Below are positions 16,701-24,625 of a stretch of DNA of 37,629 bases, piece after piece. Source of the stretch: Planctomycetota bacterium. GTDB taxonomy: Bacteria; Planctomycetota; B15-G4. A model generated the notes under the pieces. The model worked only from the letters and a program-made list of their open reading frames with translations, was not told the origin of the DNA and ran no database searches. The stretch's first letter is position 1. Each line of letters starts with the position of its first letter. Where the stretch lies: contig JAJDEQ010000073.1 in assembly GCA_029259695.1 (NCBI GenBank), positions 1-37,629 of the forward strand, in the 5' to 3' direction. The position numbers and the translations under genes were made by a program.

Positions 16701-16876
16701 AACTCGGCGCGGGGCAGGCCGAGGTGGGTCTCCAGCAAGGCGAGCAGGCCGCGAGGGCCCAGGGCGAGGGTGCCGAAGGAGGCGCGCGCCGTAGGGCCGG
16801 CGCTCGCCAGCTCATCCGGCCAGGCACCCGAGTCCAGGGCCAGGCCGAAGCTGATGCGCATCCCGCGTGCTGTCAC
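13769..16876 (-). CDS. AddB-like PD-(D/E)XK nuclease with Fe-S cysteines
   Basis: A 1035-residue protein. The C-terminal nuclease has G-T-L-A-H-R-L-V-E-E (His helix) and G-H-I-D-L-V followed by I-V-D-L-K-W, the D...(D/E)XK core, then Q-L-A-L-Y-R. A Cys in V-D-C-P-L-Q-W before the nuclease and three in V-C-E-Y-C-S-F-T-A-L-C after it reproduce the split four-Cys iron-sulfur staple of AddB/AdnA proteins. No Walker A is visible at the N-terminus, so the helicase-like half probably lacks ATPase activity and may serve in strand or Chi recognition. Pro/Ala-rich linkers occur near residues 265-305 and 735-755. A GTG start at 16876 is preferred for its upstream GGGGAG; an ATG at 16861 is the alternative. 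It is coupled to the AddA-like gene. Confidence 0.84.
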   Translation of the reverse strand: MTARGMRISFGLALDSGAWPDELASAGPTARASFGTLALGPRGLLALLETHLGLPRAELGRSVRVAAMQSAVAARRGTAFYDRSYAVDPLGVAEFLLARRDELVLAGWTGAATTGAGQGLSRVRELAALETPFQEACARAGDGAASGAGFPDRLADAVRELRQRDAGTPVLPIARIECVTPASLLPGLWREVLDVLQAGGAELSWTEPPPPAASPDSDLGRIQAALEEGSPKAEVRADGSLAYLRAASPGEAAELVAALAAQPVGTTPAADAGQPAPSARPAVGQGQLWPPTRAPASAANESTPVDTAPARGQVVLLGPSPLHDTALAAAGLPRTGARQASPFRPASQLLPLSLSMLRAPLDPERLVAFCELPLNPLRDRTRDRLRLAVLDHPGRGGAAWHRALGRAVDDLGPRDAARERELVDTWLDAPTVPAGQPLPVARVLDVTERVSAWLAERLQERQHSAAADDPLELGPGPAADQRGRALDRQLDDALRCTHDLRAVLATRTGNRRDTIEDGELHALLDLILADVRATELAAAEAGPLIALASPAQLHAPVDTLIWCSFAADAWPTPTPSPWSADERSELARRGAHLPDPEAQSEAAYREAQRALRLVRRRVLLVGHGLDDEAVHPLWHVLAARCVDEPSADRLVTQGRPDRLAQQFPGTALGELPSAPPEARAPRSPHRIWRIAADVADRRRPVESHNSLSKLVDCPLQWLLGYHVPAGELSPTDTSRPSPGPAPDAALPESPSDASFREDELRATGRRFLRLDRATEPRPRDGPLLFGTLAHRLVEEVFADFGPNSDPDALRRRAEARLEQLLPSEAAQLLLPGREHDREDVERQIGRAVAVLAQHLLDADAQRVQLEYPAQLDTDRLGPIQGHIDLVARLPSGPAIVDLKWGAGQRYKELQKGRATQLALYRHLLGDHASVAYFTLKNRRMLPLANNAFPGVTPIDGPSSADTFTRFAKSIEAARETLAAGVVTATCIDDGQHAGGTPVTDGLAVREITKVCEYCSFTALCGLRQQHPRSKRQDSR

Positions 16877-17019
16877 TGCCGTCGATCTCCCCGGGCTGCC
16901 CGCCGCCGTCGACGGGGGCCGGCAATGTTACTTCCGGCGGGGCCCCGCCCGCTGTCGCGTTCCGCAAGGGTGTCGCGACCCGGCGGGGGCGGCCGGGCCA
17001 GCGGGCCGCGCCTCACCTG

Positions 17020-17048
17020 TTCACGCCGCGAGGCCGTTTGCGTATGCT
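17020..17048 (+). promoter_or_regulatory. Probable sigma70-type promoter of the Rieske/cytochrome b operon
   Basis: TTCACG (17020-17025) and TATGCT (17043-17048) are separated by exactly 17 bp. They lie in the 211-bp divergent gap between the AddB-like gene and the HEAT-repeat gene. Both hexamers match 4/6. Initiation would be at about 17055, leaving a leader of some 33 nt before the GTG at 17088. Confidence 0.42.
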
Positions 17049-17087
17049 GCCGGGCCTCTACGTCCAGTCCTCGAAACTCACCGAACC

Positions 17088-18152
17088 GTGGGCACGCACG
17101 ACCCGGTTTTTCGCGACGAGAACAACCCTCCCCCGGGTGTTCCCGATGAGCTTCCCGCCGACGGGCTACCGCCCGCCGGGGCGGGCTCATCGCTTGCCGA
17201 CGGAACCCCGTTGGACGAGGAGCAGCCGCAGCACGTTCCGGGCTCGTTCCTGGAGGCGTTGCCCCAGTTCTTCGTCTTCCCGCTGATCCTGGTGGCGACC
17301 CTCACCGTGATCTACATCGGGTTGCGCTGGCTGGGCGGGTCCGAGTCGAAGGACGCTCGCCAGCTCGTGGAGGACCTGCGCCTGGCCGGGCCCCACACCC
17401 AATGGCAGGTGGCGCAGCAGCTGGCCGACGGCCTGCGACGGGAACGCATCGACCTGGAGGCCGTCCCGGCGTCTGAGCTGGGTGACCTGTACGAGCGGGC
17501 GAGCACCGCAGAGGCAGCCTCCGAGCGGGAGGCCCAGGCCAACCTGCAGATGCAGCAGTACCTGCTGCAGGTGATGGCCTTCAAGGAGGATCCGGCGCTC
17601 ACCCGGTTCGCGGTGGAGGCGCTGGACAGCGACCTCGCGGCCATGCGCGAGAGCGCTCTGGCCTCCCTCATGCGCATGGCCGATCCGGGCGCCGTGCCGG
17701 CCCTGCTCGAGCACCTGCGCAGTCCGGTGCGGGAGGAGCGCTGGCTGGCCATCGGCGCCCTGGCCGAGACGGGCACGCCCGAAGCGCTGGACGGCGTGGC
17801 CGCGTTGCTCGACGGCCACGATACCCTCGATCATCGCAACGCCGTGCTGGCTCTCGCCGCCCGGGGCGACGAACGGGCCGCCGACTACCTGCCGCCCATG
17901 TTGAGGCGCGACAGCTACGCCACCGACTCGGCCCTCGATGTGACCGAGTTGGCCGGAGACGATGCCTCGCTCGCCATCGTGCGGACGAACCTCGTCGACC
18001 AGTTCCTGCTCAGTGCCGTGCGCGCCGCCGTCGCGCTCGGCGACCCCACGGTTGTCCCGCAGTTGCAGCAACTACGCGAGAACGACCCATCGTTGAAAGT
18101 ACAATCCGCCGCGATCAACGCCCTCTACGACATGGGCGTGTCGGAGGAGTAA
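17088..18152 (+). CDS. Membrane-anchored HEAT-repeat protein, first gene of bc operon
   Basis: A 354-residue protein. The N-terminal 55 residues are polar and Pro/Asp/Glu-rich. One membrane helix spans about 61-82 (F-F-V-F-P-L-I-L-V-A-T-L-T-V-I-Y-I). A helical domain then includes HEAT-like repeats, for example around A-M-R-E-S-A-L-A-S-L-M-R-M-A-D-P-G-A-V-P and V-R-E-E-R-W-L-A-I-G-A-L-A-E-T-G. HEAT solenoids mediate protein-protein contacts and have no catalytic role. The gene ends 6 bp before the Rieske gene, whose ribosome binding site overlaps its last codons, so it belongs to the respiratory operon and may be an assembly factor or extra subunit. The GTG at 17088 is the last good start before the conserved region; its ribosome binding site is poor and the start is uncertain. 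Confidence 0.8.
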   Translation: MGTHDPVFRDENNPPPGVPDELPADGLPPAGAGSSLADGTPLDEEQPQHVPGSFLEALPQFFVFPLILVATLTVIYIGLRWLGGSESKDARQLVEDLRLAGPHTQWQVAQQLADGLRRERIDLEAVPASELGDLYERASTAEAASEREAQANLQMQQYLLQVMAFKEDPALTRFAVEALDSDLAAMRESALASLMRMADPGAVPALLEHLRSPVREERWLAIGALAETGTPEALDGVAALLDGHDTLDHRNAVLALAARGDERAADYLPPMLRRDSYATDSALDVTELAGDDASLAIVRTNLVDQFLLSAVRAAVALGDPTVVPQLQQLRENDPSLKVQSAAINALYDMGVSEE

Positions 18153-18158
18153 GACCCC

Positions 18159-18728
18159 ATGGCCACGACCGAAGCCTCCCAACGCGCGACAGGCGCCTAC
18201 AACCCTGCAGGGGGTGACGTGAGCCGTCGCGGCTTCATCGGCACCCTGCTCCTGGGCTGGGGCCTGTTCGGTGCAGCCGCCGGTGCCGGCGTGCTGGGCA
18301 TGGTCCGCTTCTTGTTCCCCAACGTCCTGTTCGAGCCGCCGAGCAGCTTCAAGGCCGGCTTCGCCCAGGACTTCGCGGAGGGCGTGGACGAGCGCTTCAA
18401 GGACACCAACGGCGTCTGGATCGTGCGCACGGTGTCCGACCCGCTCTCGGGGCGCTCGGGTGAGGCAGGGCTGTTCGTGCTGAGCACGACCTGCACGCAC
18501 CTGGGCTGCATCCCCAACTGGCTGTCGGCGGACCTCAAGTTCAAGTGCCCGTGTCACGGCAGCGGCTTCCGCATGAGCGGCCGCAACTTCGAGGGCCCGG
18601 CACCGCGCCCGCTCGAACGCTTCCGCGTCGTGCGGGCCGAGGACGGTCAGGTGCTCGTCGACAAGAGCCAGAAGTACCAGTGGGAAAAGAACCAGTGGGA
18701 GGCGCCGGAGGCGTTCCTCAGTATCTGA
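18159..18728 (+). CDS. Rieske 2Fe-2S protein of the bc-type complex
   Basis: A 189-residue protein. S-R-R-G-F-I-G near residues 22-28 is a Tat-type twin-arginine motif. A hydrophobic helix (about 29-52) would act as an uncleaved anchor, as in other Rieske proteins. The cluster-binding fold has C-T-H-L-G-C (112-117) and C-P-C-H-G-S-G-F (130-137). Cys112, His114, Cys130 and His133 bind the 2Fe-2S cluster, with a Cys117-Cys132 disulfide. It takes the first electron from quinol at the Qo site and passes it to a c-type haem, here probably in the octahaem protein. GGAGGAG at 18143-18149 sits 9 nt before the ATG inside the upstream gene, indicating coupling. Confidence 0.96.
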   Translation: MATTEASQRATGAYNPAGGDVSRRGFIGTLLLGWGLFGAAAGAGVLGMVRFLFPNVLFEPPSSFKAGFAQDFAEGVDERFKDTNGVWIVRTVSDPLSGRSGEAGLFVLSTTCTHLGCIPNWLSADLKFKCPCHGSGFRMSGRNFEGPAPRPLERFRVVRAEDGQVLVDKSQKYQWEKNQWEAPEAFLSI

Positions 18729-18804
18729 GCACCCCGAACCTGCCGCGCACCGCGGCCCACGCGACCTGAATACGTCGCACCGCGAACATCGGAGGACAAC
18801 ACTC

Positions 18805-19578
18805 TTGGGTCTGAAGCAGAAGATCGCGGAAACGCAGGTCTGGAGGTCGATCTTCAGGCACGGCTACCCGAGCACGCCTCGCAACCGCGCGCTCGCCGCG
18901 TTGTCGAACGTGTTCCTGCACTTGCACCCCGTCAAGGCGCGCAAGAGCGGTATCCGGCTCTCGTTCACCTGGTGCATGGGAGGAATCACGTTCTTCCTGT
19001 TCCTGCTCGAGACGCTGACGGGCGTGCTGTTGATGTTCTACTACCGCCCGACCATCGAGTACGCCTACAACGACATCATCGCGCTGCGCGAACACGTACC
19101 GCTGGGCATCATGCGCGAGCTGCACCGTTGGGGCGCTCACATGATGGTGCTGGCGGTGTGGTTGCACATGCTGCGGGTGTTCCTCACCGGCAGCTACAAG
19201 CCGCCGCGCGAGTTCAACTGGAACATCGGCGTCATCCTGTTGCTGCTCACCTTGCTGCTGTCGTTCACGGGCTACCTGCTGCCGTGGGACCAGCTGGCCA
19301 TCTGGGCCATCACGGTCGGCAGCAACATGGCCCGCGCGCACCCCTTCATCGGACACGAAGGTCCGGGCGCGAGCCTGCTCGCGGTGGGTGACGTCAATCT
19401 GGTCACACCGGCCACCGACATCCGTTTCGGGTTGTTGGCCGGGCGCTTCGTGGGGGCAGCGACCCTGCTGCGCTTCTACGTGTTGCATTGCGTCGCTCTG
19501 CCGCTGGCGGCCGGTCTGCTCATGGCCGTGCACTTCTGGCGCGTCCGCAAGGACGGCGGCATCTCGGGACCGATGTAA
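18805..19578 (+). CDS. Cytochrome b, b6-type N-terminal subunit
   Basis: A 257-residue membrane protein of four helices, close to plant and cyanobacterial b6 in length. Haem b ligands are His107 and His121 (E-L-H-R-W-G-A-H and W-L-H-M-L-R) and His228 and His243 (V-L-H-C-V-A and A-V-H-F-W-R). The second pair is 15 apart, which is the b6f rather than the bc1 spacing. Cys57 in W-C-M-G-G-I-T aligns with the b6 Cys that covalently holds haem c-i/c-n. The C-terminus [10 protein letters not shown] resembles b6. It forms the quinone-site core with the next gene. A TTG start at 18805 is supported by GGAGGA at 18791-18796. Confidence 0.95.
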   Translation: MGLKQKIAETQVWRSIFRHGYPSTPRNRALAALSNVFLHLHPVKARKSGIRLSFTWCMGGITFFLFLLETLTGVLLMFYYRPTIEYAYNDIIALREHVPLGIMRELHRWGAHMMVLAVWLHMLRVFLTGSYKPPREFNWNIGVILLLLTLLLSFTGYLLPWDQLAIWAITVGSNMARAHPFIGHEGPGASLLAVGDVNLVTPATDIRFGLLAGRFVGAATLLRFYVLHCVALPLAAGLLMAVHFWRVRKDGGISGPM

Positions 19579-19590
19579 GGAGCGCCCCTG

Positions 19591-20670
19591 GTGGAAGGCA
19601 TCAAGAACCTCGTCAACGCGCTGTCAGCGCCGATCCCCTACACGATCATCATGGCGGGTGGCTTCGGCCTCCTGATGTGGAAGCTCCGCACACTCACGCA
19701 GCCGCGTGTGTTGTGGGCGCTCGCCGCGCTGATCGCCGTGGGCTTCGTGGCCGGGGCCCAGGACCCCGACTTCCTGAAGATCATCTCGAAGGGCGACAAC
19801 ATGCCCATCGTGATCATGATCTTCGCGATCCTGGGCACGCTCGGTTGGGGGCTGCGTCAGGCGTCGGTCAACGACATGCGGATGGAGAAGGGACTTCCAC
19901 CGCGCGAGGCCGAGGAGTCCAACAAGAAGGTGCTGGTGTGGCCCGACCTGGTCTACGCCGAGTTCATCTGCACCGTGCTGTTGTCGGCGATCTTCATCGC
20001 CTGGAGCATCGCGGTCGAAGCTCCGCTGGAAGAGCCCGCGAGTGGTACGCGTGCGCCCAACCCGGCCAAGGCGCCGTGGTACTTCCTCGGGCTGCAGGAG
20101 ATGCTCGTCTACTTCGATCCGTGGCTGGCGGGCGTCGTGTTCCCGGGTCTGATCGTCGTGGGTCTGATGGTCATCCCCTACATCGACATCAACCCGCGTG
20201 GCAACGGGTACTACACCTTCAAGGAGCGGCCGTTCGCCATCGGCATGTTCCTGTTCGGCTTTCTCGTGCTGTGGGTGGCGCTGGTCATCCTGGGTACGTT
20301 CCTGCGCGGTCCGAACTGGAACTTCTTCGGGCCGTTCGAGTACTGGGACCCGCACAAGATCGAGCCGCTGGTGAACGTGAACCTGTCCGAGATCATCTGG
20401 GTGCAGTGGTTCAACACCCGAATGCCGGACCAGGCACTCTTGCGCGAGGCGCCTGGCATCCTGCTGATCCTCGGGTACTTCATGATCATGCCGGCGCTGC
20501 TGGCCGTGACGGTGCTCAAGAAGTTCTTCAACGAGATGGGCTTCGCCCGCTACAGCATCCTGGTCATGCTCCTGCTGTGCATGGCTGCGCTGCCGATCAA
20601 GATGGTCCTGCGCTGGACCATCAACCTGAAGTACGTCGTCGCCATTCCCGAGTGGTTCTTCAATATCTGA
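19591..20670 (+). CDS. Subunit IV-like cytochrome b C-terminal protein, enlarged
   Basis: A 359-residue membrane protein, about twice the length of b6f subunit IV. Around three extra N-terminal hydrophobic segments (near residues 11-27, 39-55, 70-88) precede the subunit IV core. The core has a helix at about 130-147, the quinol-site segment K-A-P-W-Y-F-L-G-L-Q-E near 164-174 (where bc1 and b6f have P-E-W-Y), and helices near 182-203 and 213-236. Two further C-terminal helices (about 287-310 and 317-340) end the protein. The canonical Glu is replaced (A-P-W-Y). The start is GTG at 19591 with TAAGGAG upstream, which also supplies the stop of the preceding gene. It pairs with the b6-type subunit to form the quinol oxidation site. 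Confidence 0.9.
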   Translation: MEGIKNLVNALSAPIPYTIIMAGGFGLLMWKLRTLTQPRVLWALAALIAVGFVAGAQDPDFLKIISKGDNMPIVIMIFAILGTLGWGLRQASVNDMRMEKGLPPREAEESNKKVLVWPDLVYAEFICTVLLSAIFIAWSIAVEAPLEEPASGTRAPNPAKAPWYFLGLQEMLVYFDPWLAGVVFPGLIVVGLMVIPYIDINPRGNGYYTFKERPFAIGMFLFGFLVLWVALVILGTFLRGPNWNFFGPFEYWDPHKIEPLVNVNLSEIIWVQWFNTRMPDQALLREAPGILLILGYFMIMPALLAVTVLKKFFNEMGFARYSILVMLLLCMAALPIKMVLRWTINLKYVVAIPEWFFNI

Positions 20671-20695
20671 GTCCGCCGGCTCGGAGCACGAGTAC

Positions 20696-23600
20696 ATGAC
20701 TGACAAGGACATCTCCCCGGACAAGGCCGCCCAGATCGCTGCGATCAAGGCGCGCCTCGCGAAGTCGAAGCAGGGTGGCGATGCCCCCGCGGCTGCTGGT
20801 GCTGGAGCTGCTGATGCTCCCGCGCCGAGTGACGCTGGTGGGGGTGGTGCGCCCGCAGGCGATCGCGCATCCCAGATCGAAGCGATCAAGGCCCGGCTCG
20901 CGCAGGTGAAGGCCGGTGGTGATGGTGGCGGTGCTGCCGCGGCTGCCTCCGGTGGCGCCGCTGCAGCCGGCGCGGCCGCTGGCGACGCTGGCCCGGAAGA
21001 CGTGCAGGCGCGCATCGCCGCGCTCAAGGCCAAGATGGAAGCGGGCAAGGCGAGTGCCGGCCCGGCGGCGGCTGCCGCGGCCCCGAAAGCTGCGGCTCCA
21101 CGCGCTCCCAAGGATGCGCCGAAGGCCGGCAAGGGGAAGAACATCTACCCCGTCGAGCCGATCAACCGCACGACGTTCGGCGACGAACGGCTCTACGGCG
21201 GCAACACACTCAACAACTGGTTCCTGATCAGCGCGGTGGCGTTGCTGGTGACCGTGATCGGCATGTGGGTGCGCGACCACGCGCGCGACTGGAAGGCCTG
21301 GCAGCGCCTCAAGAAGGACACCGACGTGGCCCAGCTCCAGGCCGAGGTGGAAGCGACCGGTGCAGGACTCGACCAGGCCGAGCGCGACCGGCTGACCGCC
21401 GCCATCGCGCGTGCTGAGGAGAGCGTCGCCGCCAAGCAGACGGAACTCGACGCGCTGTACGAGGAGAAGGCCCGCCTGGAGGGTGTGGTCTACGCCACGA
21501 GCAACCTCGGCGTGCAGCTGATCAAGTCGAAGCTCGACACCGCCAAGTACGAGTTCGAGGGCGAGCGCATCCTCCACGGCGGCGACGAGGAGGGCCTGGC
21601 TGCCTCGCAAGAGGACTTCCAGGCGTTGCAGCAGGAGTTCGACGACAGTCAGGCTGAGGCCGACGCGGCGACCATCGAGCTCGATCGGGTCAAGGCCGAC
21701 ATCGCGTTGCTCGAGGGTGAACTGTCTGCGGTCCAGAAGGAATCGGACGAGTTCTTCGCGGACCTGACGCTGGTGGAGAGCAACCTCGAGAAGCTGGCAC
21801 CCACGACGGAGAAGTCGGGCTTCCTGCGCACGCACTTCGAGAAGCTGCGCAACCAGCCGATGCTCGACATGCTCGCGCGCACCGAGCAGATCAACCAGAT
21901 CGTGCTCGACAAGCTGCACGACAACTACAACTTCATGTACGTCGGTCGGATCGACCGCTGCACCACATGCCACCTCGGCATCGACAGTGCGTCGTACGTC
22001 GATCACGATCCCCGCAACGAGAACGGGGAGCGCGTGCTCAACGCGCACCCGCGGCTCGATCTGTACGTGGCCGATGGCAGCGCACATCCCATGGGGGAGT
22101 TCGGCTGCACGGTCTGCCACCAGGGCCGCGGCCAGGCGGTGGAGTTCCCGCGCACGTTCCACATCCCGGCGGCCGACGCCTGGGAGGGCGGCGAGACGGC
22201 TGAGCAGAAGCAGGATCGCTGGGTCGAGGAGTACGGCTACGACCCCGAGCGTCACTATTGGGACTGGCCCATGGTGCCCCAGGACAAGATCTACTCGTCC
22301 TGCTTCCAGTGCCACCAGGACGAGCACCGCATCCCGGCCGCCGAGGAGTACAACCGCGGGCGCGAGGTGATCGAGGACAACGGCTGCTACGGCTGTCACA
22401 AGATCGAGGGCTTCGAGTACCTGCGCAAGCCGGGCCCGGACCTGACCAACCTCACGTCGAAGGTCGACGAGGACTGGTTGCAGCGCTGGGTCACTGACCC
22501 CAAGGGCTTCCGCGGCAGCACGCGTATGCCGCACTTCTGGAACCAGTCGAACAAGGGCGCGGATGCCGACGAACTCGTCGAGATCGGCTTCGGCACGACG
22601 GCGGCCGGTGATGCGCCGCAGCGGGAAGAGACGCCTTGGATCGCGGGCTACCGCGACATCGACTGGAGCAACAACAGCGATCGCTTCGTGTCGGACTACG
22701 GCGTTCGCAACGACGTCGAAGCCCGTGCGCTCGCGACCTACGTCTACGATCAGTCGCGCCAGGCGAACGACTTCTCACCGCTGCCGACGCCCGGTGCGGC
22801 CGGTGACGCGGAAGCCGGTCGAAGCCTGTTCGAGAAGCGCGGCTGCCTCGGTTGCCACGGCGTCGAGAGCGAGGGCTGGACCGAGAGCGACCACGGCCCG
22901 GACCTGTCGGCCATCGGCGCCAAGGTGAACGACGACTGGCTCTACAACTGGCTGCTGGACCCCAAGGCCTACTGGCCCGAGACGGCCATGCCCGATCTGC
23001 GCCTGAGCGAGCAGGAAGCCTGGGACATCACCAGCTGGCTGATGACGCTGCAGGCGCCGACGGAGGCCGACTGGCTCTCGCGTCCGTCGCCGGCCGGTGA
23101 CGACGCGGTGCTGGACGGCATCGCCGTGGAGTACAAGTCCGGTCTCACCAGTGTCGCGCGAGCGCGTGAACAGGTGGGCGAGATGCGCGCGTCGGGCGGG
23201 CGACAGGAGGTCGAGTTGTACGTCGGCCAGAAGCTCTTCCAGCACTACGGCTGCGCCGGCTGCCACTCCGTCCCGGGTCACTACGAGGATGCGGGCATCG
23301 GCACCGAGCTCACCAAGGAAGGCCTCAAGGAGGTCAGCAAGTTCGACTACGGCTTCGAGTACGCCCACGAGAACCCGCTGCACATCGATCACACCCGCCA
23401 CGCCTGGTTCCGGGCCAAGCTGCGCGACCCGCGCGTCTTCGACCGCATGCCGGTGATCGCGACGGGTGACGATCACGAGCACACGATCGAGCGCTACGAG
23501 ATGAAGGTGAAGCGCCCGGACGAGAAGCTGAAGATGCCCAACTTCTACCTCGACGACGAAGATGTGGAGCTGGCGGTACAGTTCCTCATGGGCCTGCGCG

Positions 23601-24538
23601 AGGACGGCATCGACGACTCCATGAAGCGCACCCTGGCGGGTGACGAGCAGGTCGTCGAGCGCGCGTCGCGGCTGATGACCGAAGTGAACTGCGTCGGCTG
23701 CCACCGCATCGGTCAGGAACCCTCGCGGGTCGCGTTCGGCGACGACCTGATCGAGGAGGGGCTCGACCACGGTCTGTGGATGGCCAACGCGCTCGAGGTG
23801 GATGGAGAGCAGGTGCTGGCCGAAGGCGACTGGTTCAGCGACCTGATCTGGAACCCCGAGGAAGAGGACATCTACGACACCGACGAGTACTTCGAGGAGG
23901 CCGGCCTGGAGGACAGCCACCTCACGCTGTATGGCCACGGCGAAGGCGAGATCGGTCAGTACATCGAGGACAAGGCCCTGCGGCCGCCGGTGCTGAACGG
24001 TCAGGGCGCCAAGGTGGAGAGCGACTGGCTGTACGAGTTCCTGCTGGAGCCCTACACCGTGCGCAACCACGTCGAGGTGCGCATGCCGACCTTCGGCTTC
24101 ACCGAGGCGCAGTCCCGTGATCTCGCGCACTGGTTCGCCCTGCGCGACGAGCAGGACTGGCCCTTCGGCTCGGAGTCCGAGCAACTCGACCAGGACCTGC
24201 TCGCGACGGGCGCGGCCCTGTTCGGCAAGTACAACTGCAACTCGTGTCACCCGTCGGGCTCGGTGCTGCCCAGCAACCCGGACAAGCTGAACTGGGGCCC
24301 CGATCTGTCCATGGCTGCCGAGCGGCTCAAGGGCCGCTGGATCAACAGCTGGCTCCACGACCCGCAGCTCGTCTCGCCCGGCACGAAGATGCCGAACTTC
24401 ATCGGCGAGCACGCCGAGGGCATCCCGCAGGCCGAGTACGAGGGCTTCGTGGACGACGTGGAGGGCGAGATCGACGCCCTGCGCCACTACATGAAGTTCA
24501 TGCAGGAGTGGGCCGGGGAGGCCGTCAGCAAGAACTGA
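20696..24538 (+). CDS. Octahaem cytochrome c of the Rieske/b complex, coiled-coil anchored
   Basis: A 1280-residue protein. Residues 1-174 are an Ala/Gly/Lys-rich presumably cytoplasmic tail with three related helical repeats (Q-I-A-A-I-K-A-R-L-A at 13, Q-I-E-A-I-K-A-R-L-A at 60, R-I-A-A-L-K-A-K-M-E at 106). One membrane helix lies at about 175-192, then a long charged coiled coil to about 360. Eight C-x-x-C-H sites begin at residues 422, 471, 536, 564, 717, 853, 999 and 1181. The first three lie in a compact module. The last five each head a class-I-like cytochrome domain with a plausible Met ligand (T-R-M-P-H, T-A-M-P-D, K-M-P-N-F, R-M-P-T-F, K-M-P-N-F). It ends the operon and should replace cytochrome c1/f, carrying electrons from the Rieske protein outward. 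Confidence 0.92.
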   Translation: MTDKDISPDKAAQIAAIKARLAKSKQGGDAPAAAGAGAADAPAPSDAGGGGAPAGDRASQIEAIKARLAQVKAGGDGGGAAAAASGGAAAAGAAAGDAGPEDVQARIAALKAKMEAGKASAGPAAAAAAPKAAAPRAPKDAPKAGKGKNIYPVEPINRTTFGDERLYGGNTLNNWFLISAVALLVTVIGMWVRDHARDWKAWQRLKKDTDVAQLQAEVEATGAGLDQAERDRLTAAIARAEESVAAKQTELDALYEEKARLEGVVYATSNLGVQLIKSKLDTAKYEFEGERILHGGDEEGLAASQEDFQALQQEFDDSQAEADAATIELDRVKADIALLEGELSAVQKESDEFFADLTLVESNLEKLAPTTEKSGFLRTHFEKLRNQPMLDMLARTEQINQIVLDKLHDNYNFMYVGRIDRCTTCHLGIDSASYVDHDPRNENGERVLNAHPRLDLYVADGSAHPMGEFGCTVCHQGRGQAVEFPRTFHIPAADAWEGGETAEQKQDRWVEEYGYDPERHYWDWPMVPQDKIYSSCFQCHQDEHRIPAAEEYNRGREVIEDNGCYGCHKIEGFEYLRKPGPDLTNLTSKVDEDWLQRWVTDPKGFRGSTRMPHFWNQSNKGADADELVEIGFGTTAAGDAPQREETPWIAGYRDIDWSNNSDRFVSDYGVRNDVEARALATYVYDQSRQANDFSPLPTPGAAGDAEAGRSLFEKRGCLGCHGVESEGWTESDHGPDLSAIGAKVNDDWLYNWLLDPKAYWPETAMPDLRLSEQEAWDITSWLMTLQAPTEADWLSRPSPAGDDAVLDGIAVEYKSGLTSVARAREQVGEMRASGGRQEVELYVGQKLFQHYGCAGCHSVPGHYEDAGIGTELTKEGLKEVSKFDYGFEYAHENPLHIDHTRHAWFRAKLRDPRVFDRMPVIATGDDHEHTIERYEMKVKRPDEKLKMPNFYLDDEDVELAVQFLMGLREDGIDDSMKRTLAGDEQVVERASRLMTEVNCVGCHRIGQEPSRVAFGDDLIEEGLDHGLWMANALEVDGEQVLAEGDWFSDLIWNPEEEDIYDTDEYFEEAGLEDSHLTLYGHGEGEIGQYIEDKALRPPVLNGQGAKVESDWLYEFLLEPYTVRNHVEVRMPTFGFTEAQSRDLAHWFALRDEQDWPFGSESEQLDQDLLATGAALFGKYNCNSCHPSGSVLPSNPDKLNWGPDLSMAAERLKGRWINSWLHDPQLVSPGTKMPNFIGEHAEGIPQAEYEGFVDDVEGEIDALRHYMKFMQEWAGEAVSKN

Positions 24539-24609
24539 TCAGTGGGCGGCGGGCCGGACCTCACGGCCTGGGCGAGCGCGGACCAGGGGCTGGACGCTCT
24601 GATCGCGGT

Positions 24610-24625
24610 GCCCCGGGAGCGGGGC
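24610..24625 (+). terminator. Possible terminator hairpin after the bc operon
   Basis: A GCCCCG/CGGGGC 6-bp stem with a 4-nt loop lies 72 bp after the octahaem cytochrome stop. A larger imperfect stem (about 24608-24638) can include it. No T-tract follows, so it is only a candidate. The rest of the 252-bp gap shows no gene. Confidence 0.28.

Noticed and set aside
16936..16949. 14-bp palindrome in the divergent gap before the bc operon
   Set aside because: Pure G/C and within chance expectation; does not overlap the proposed promoter hexamers.
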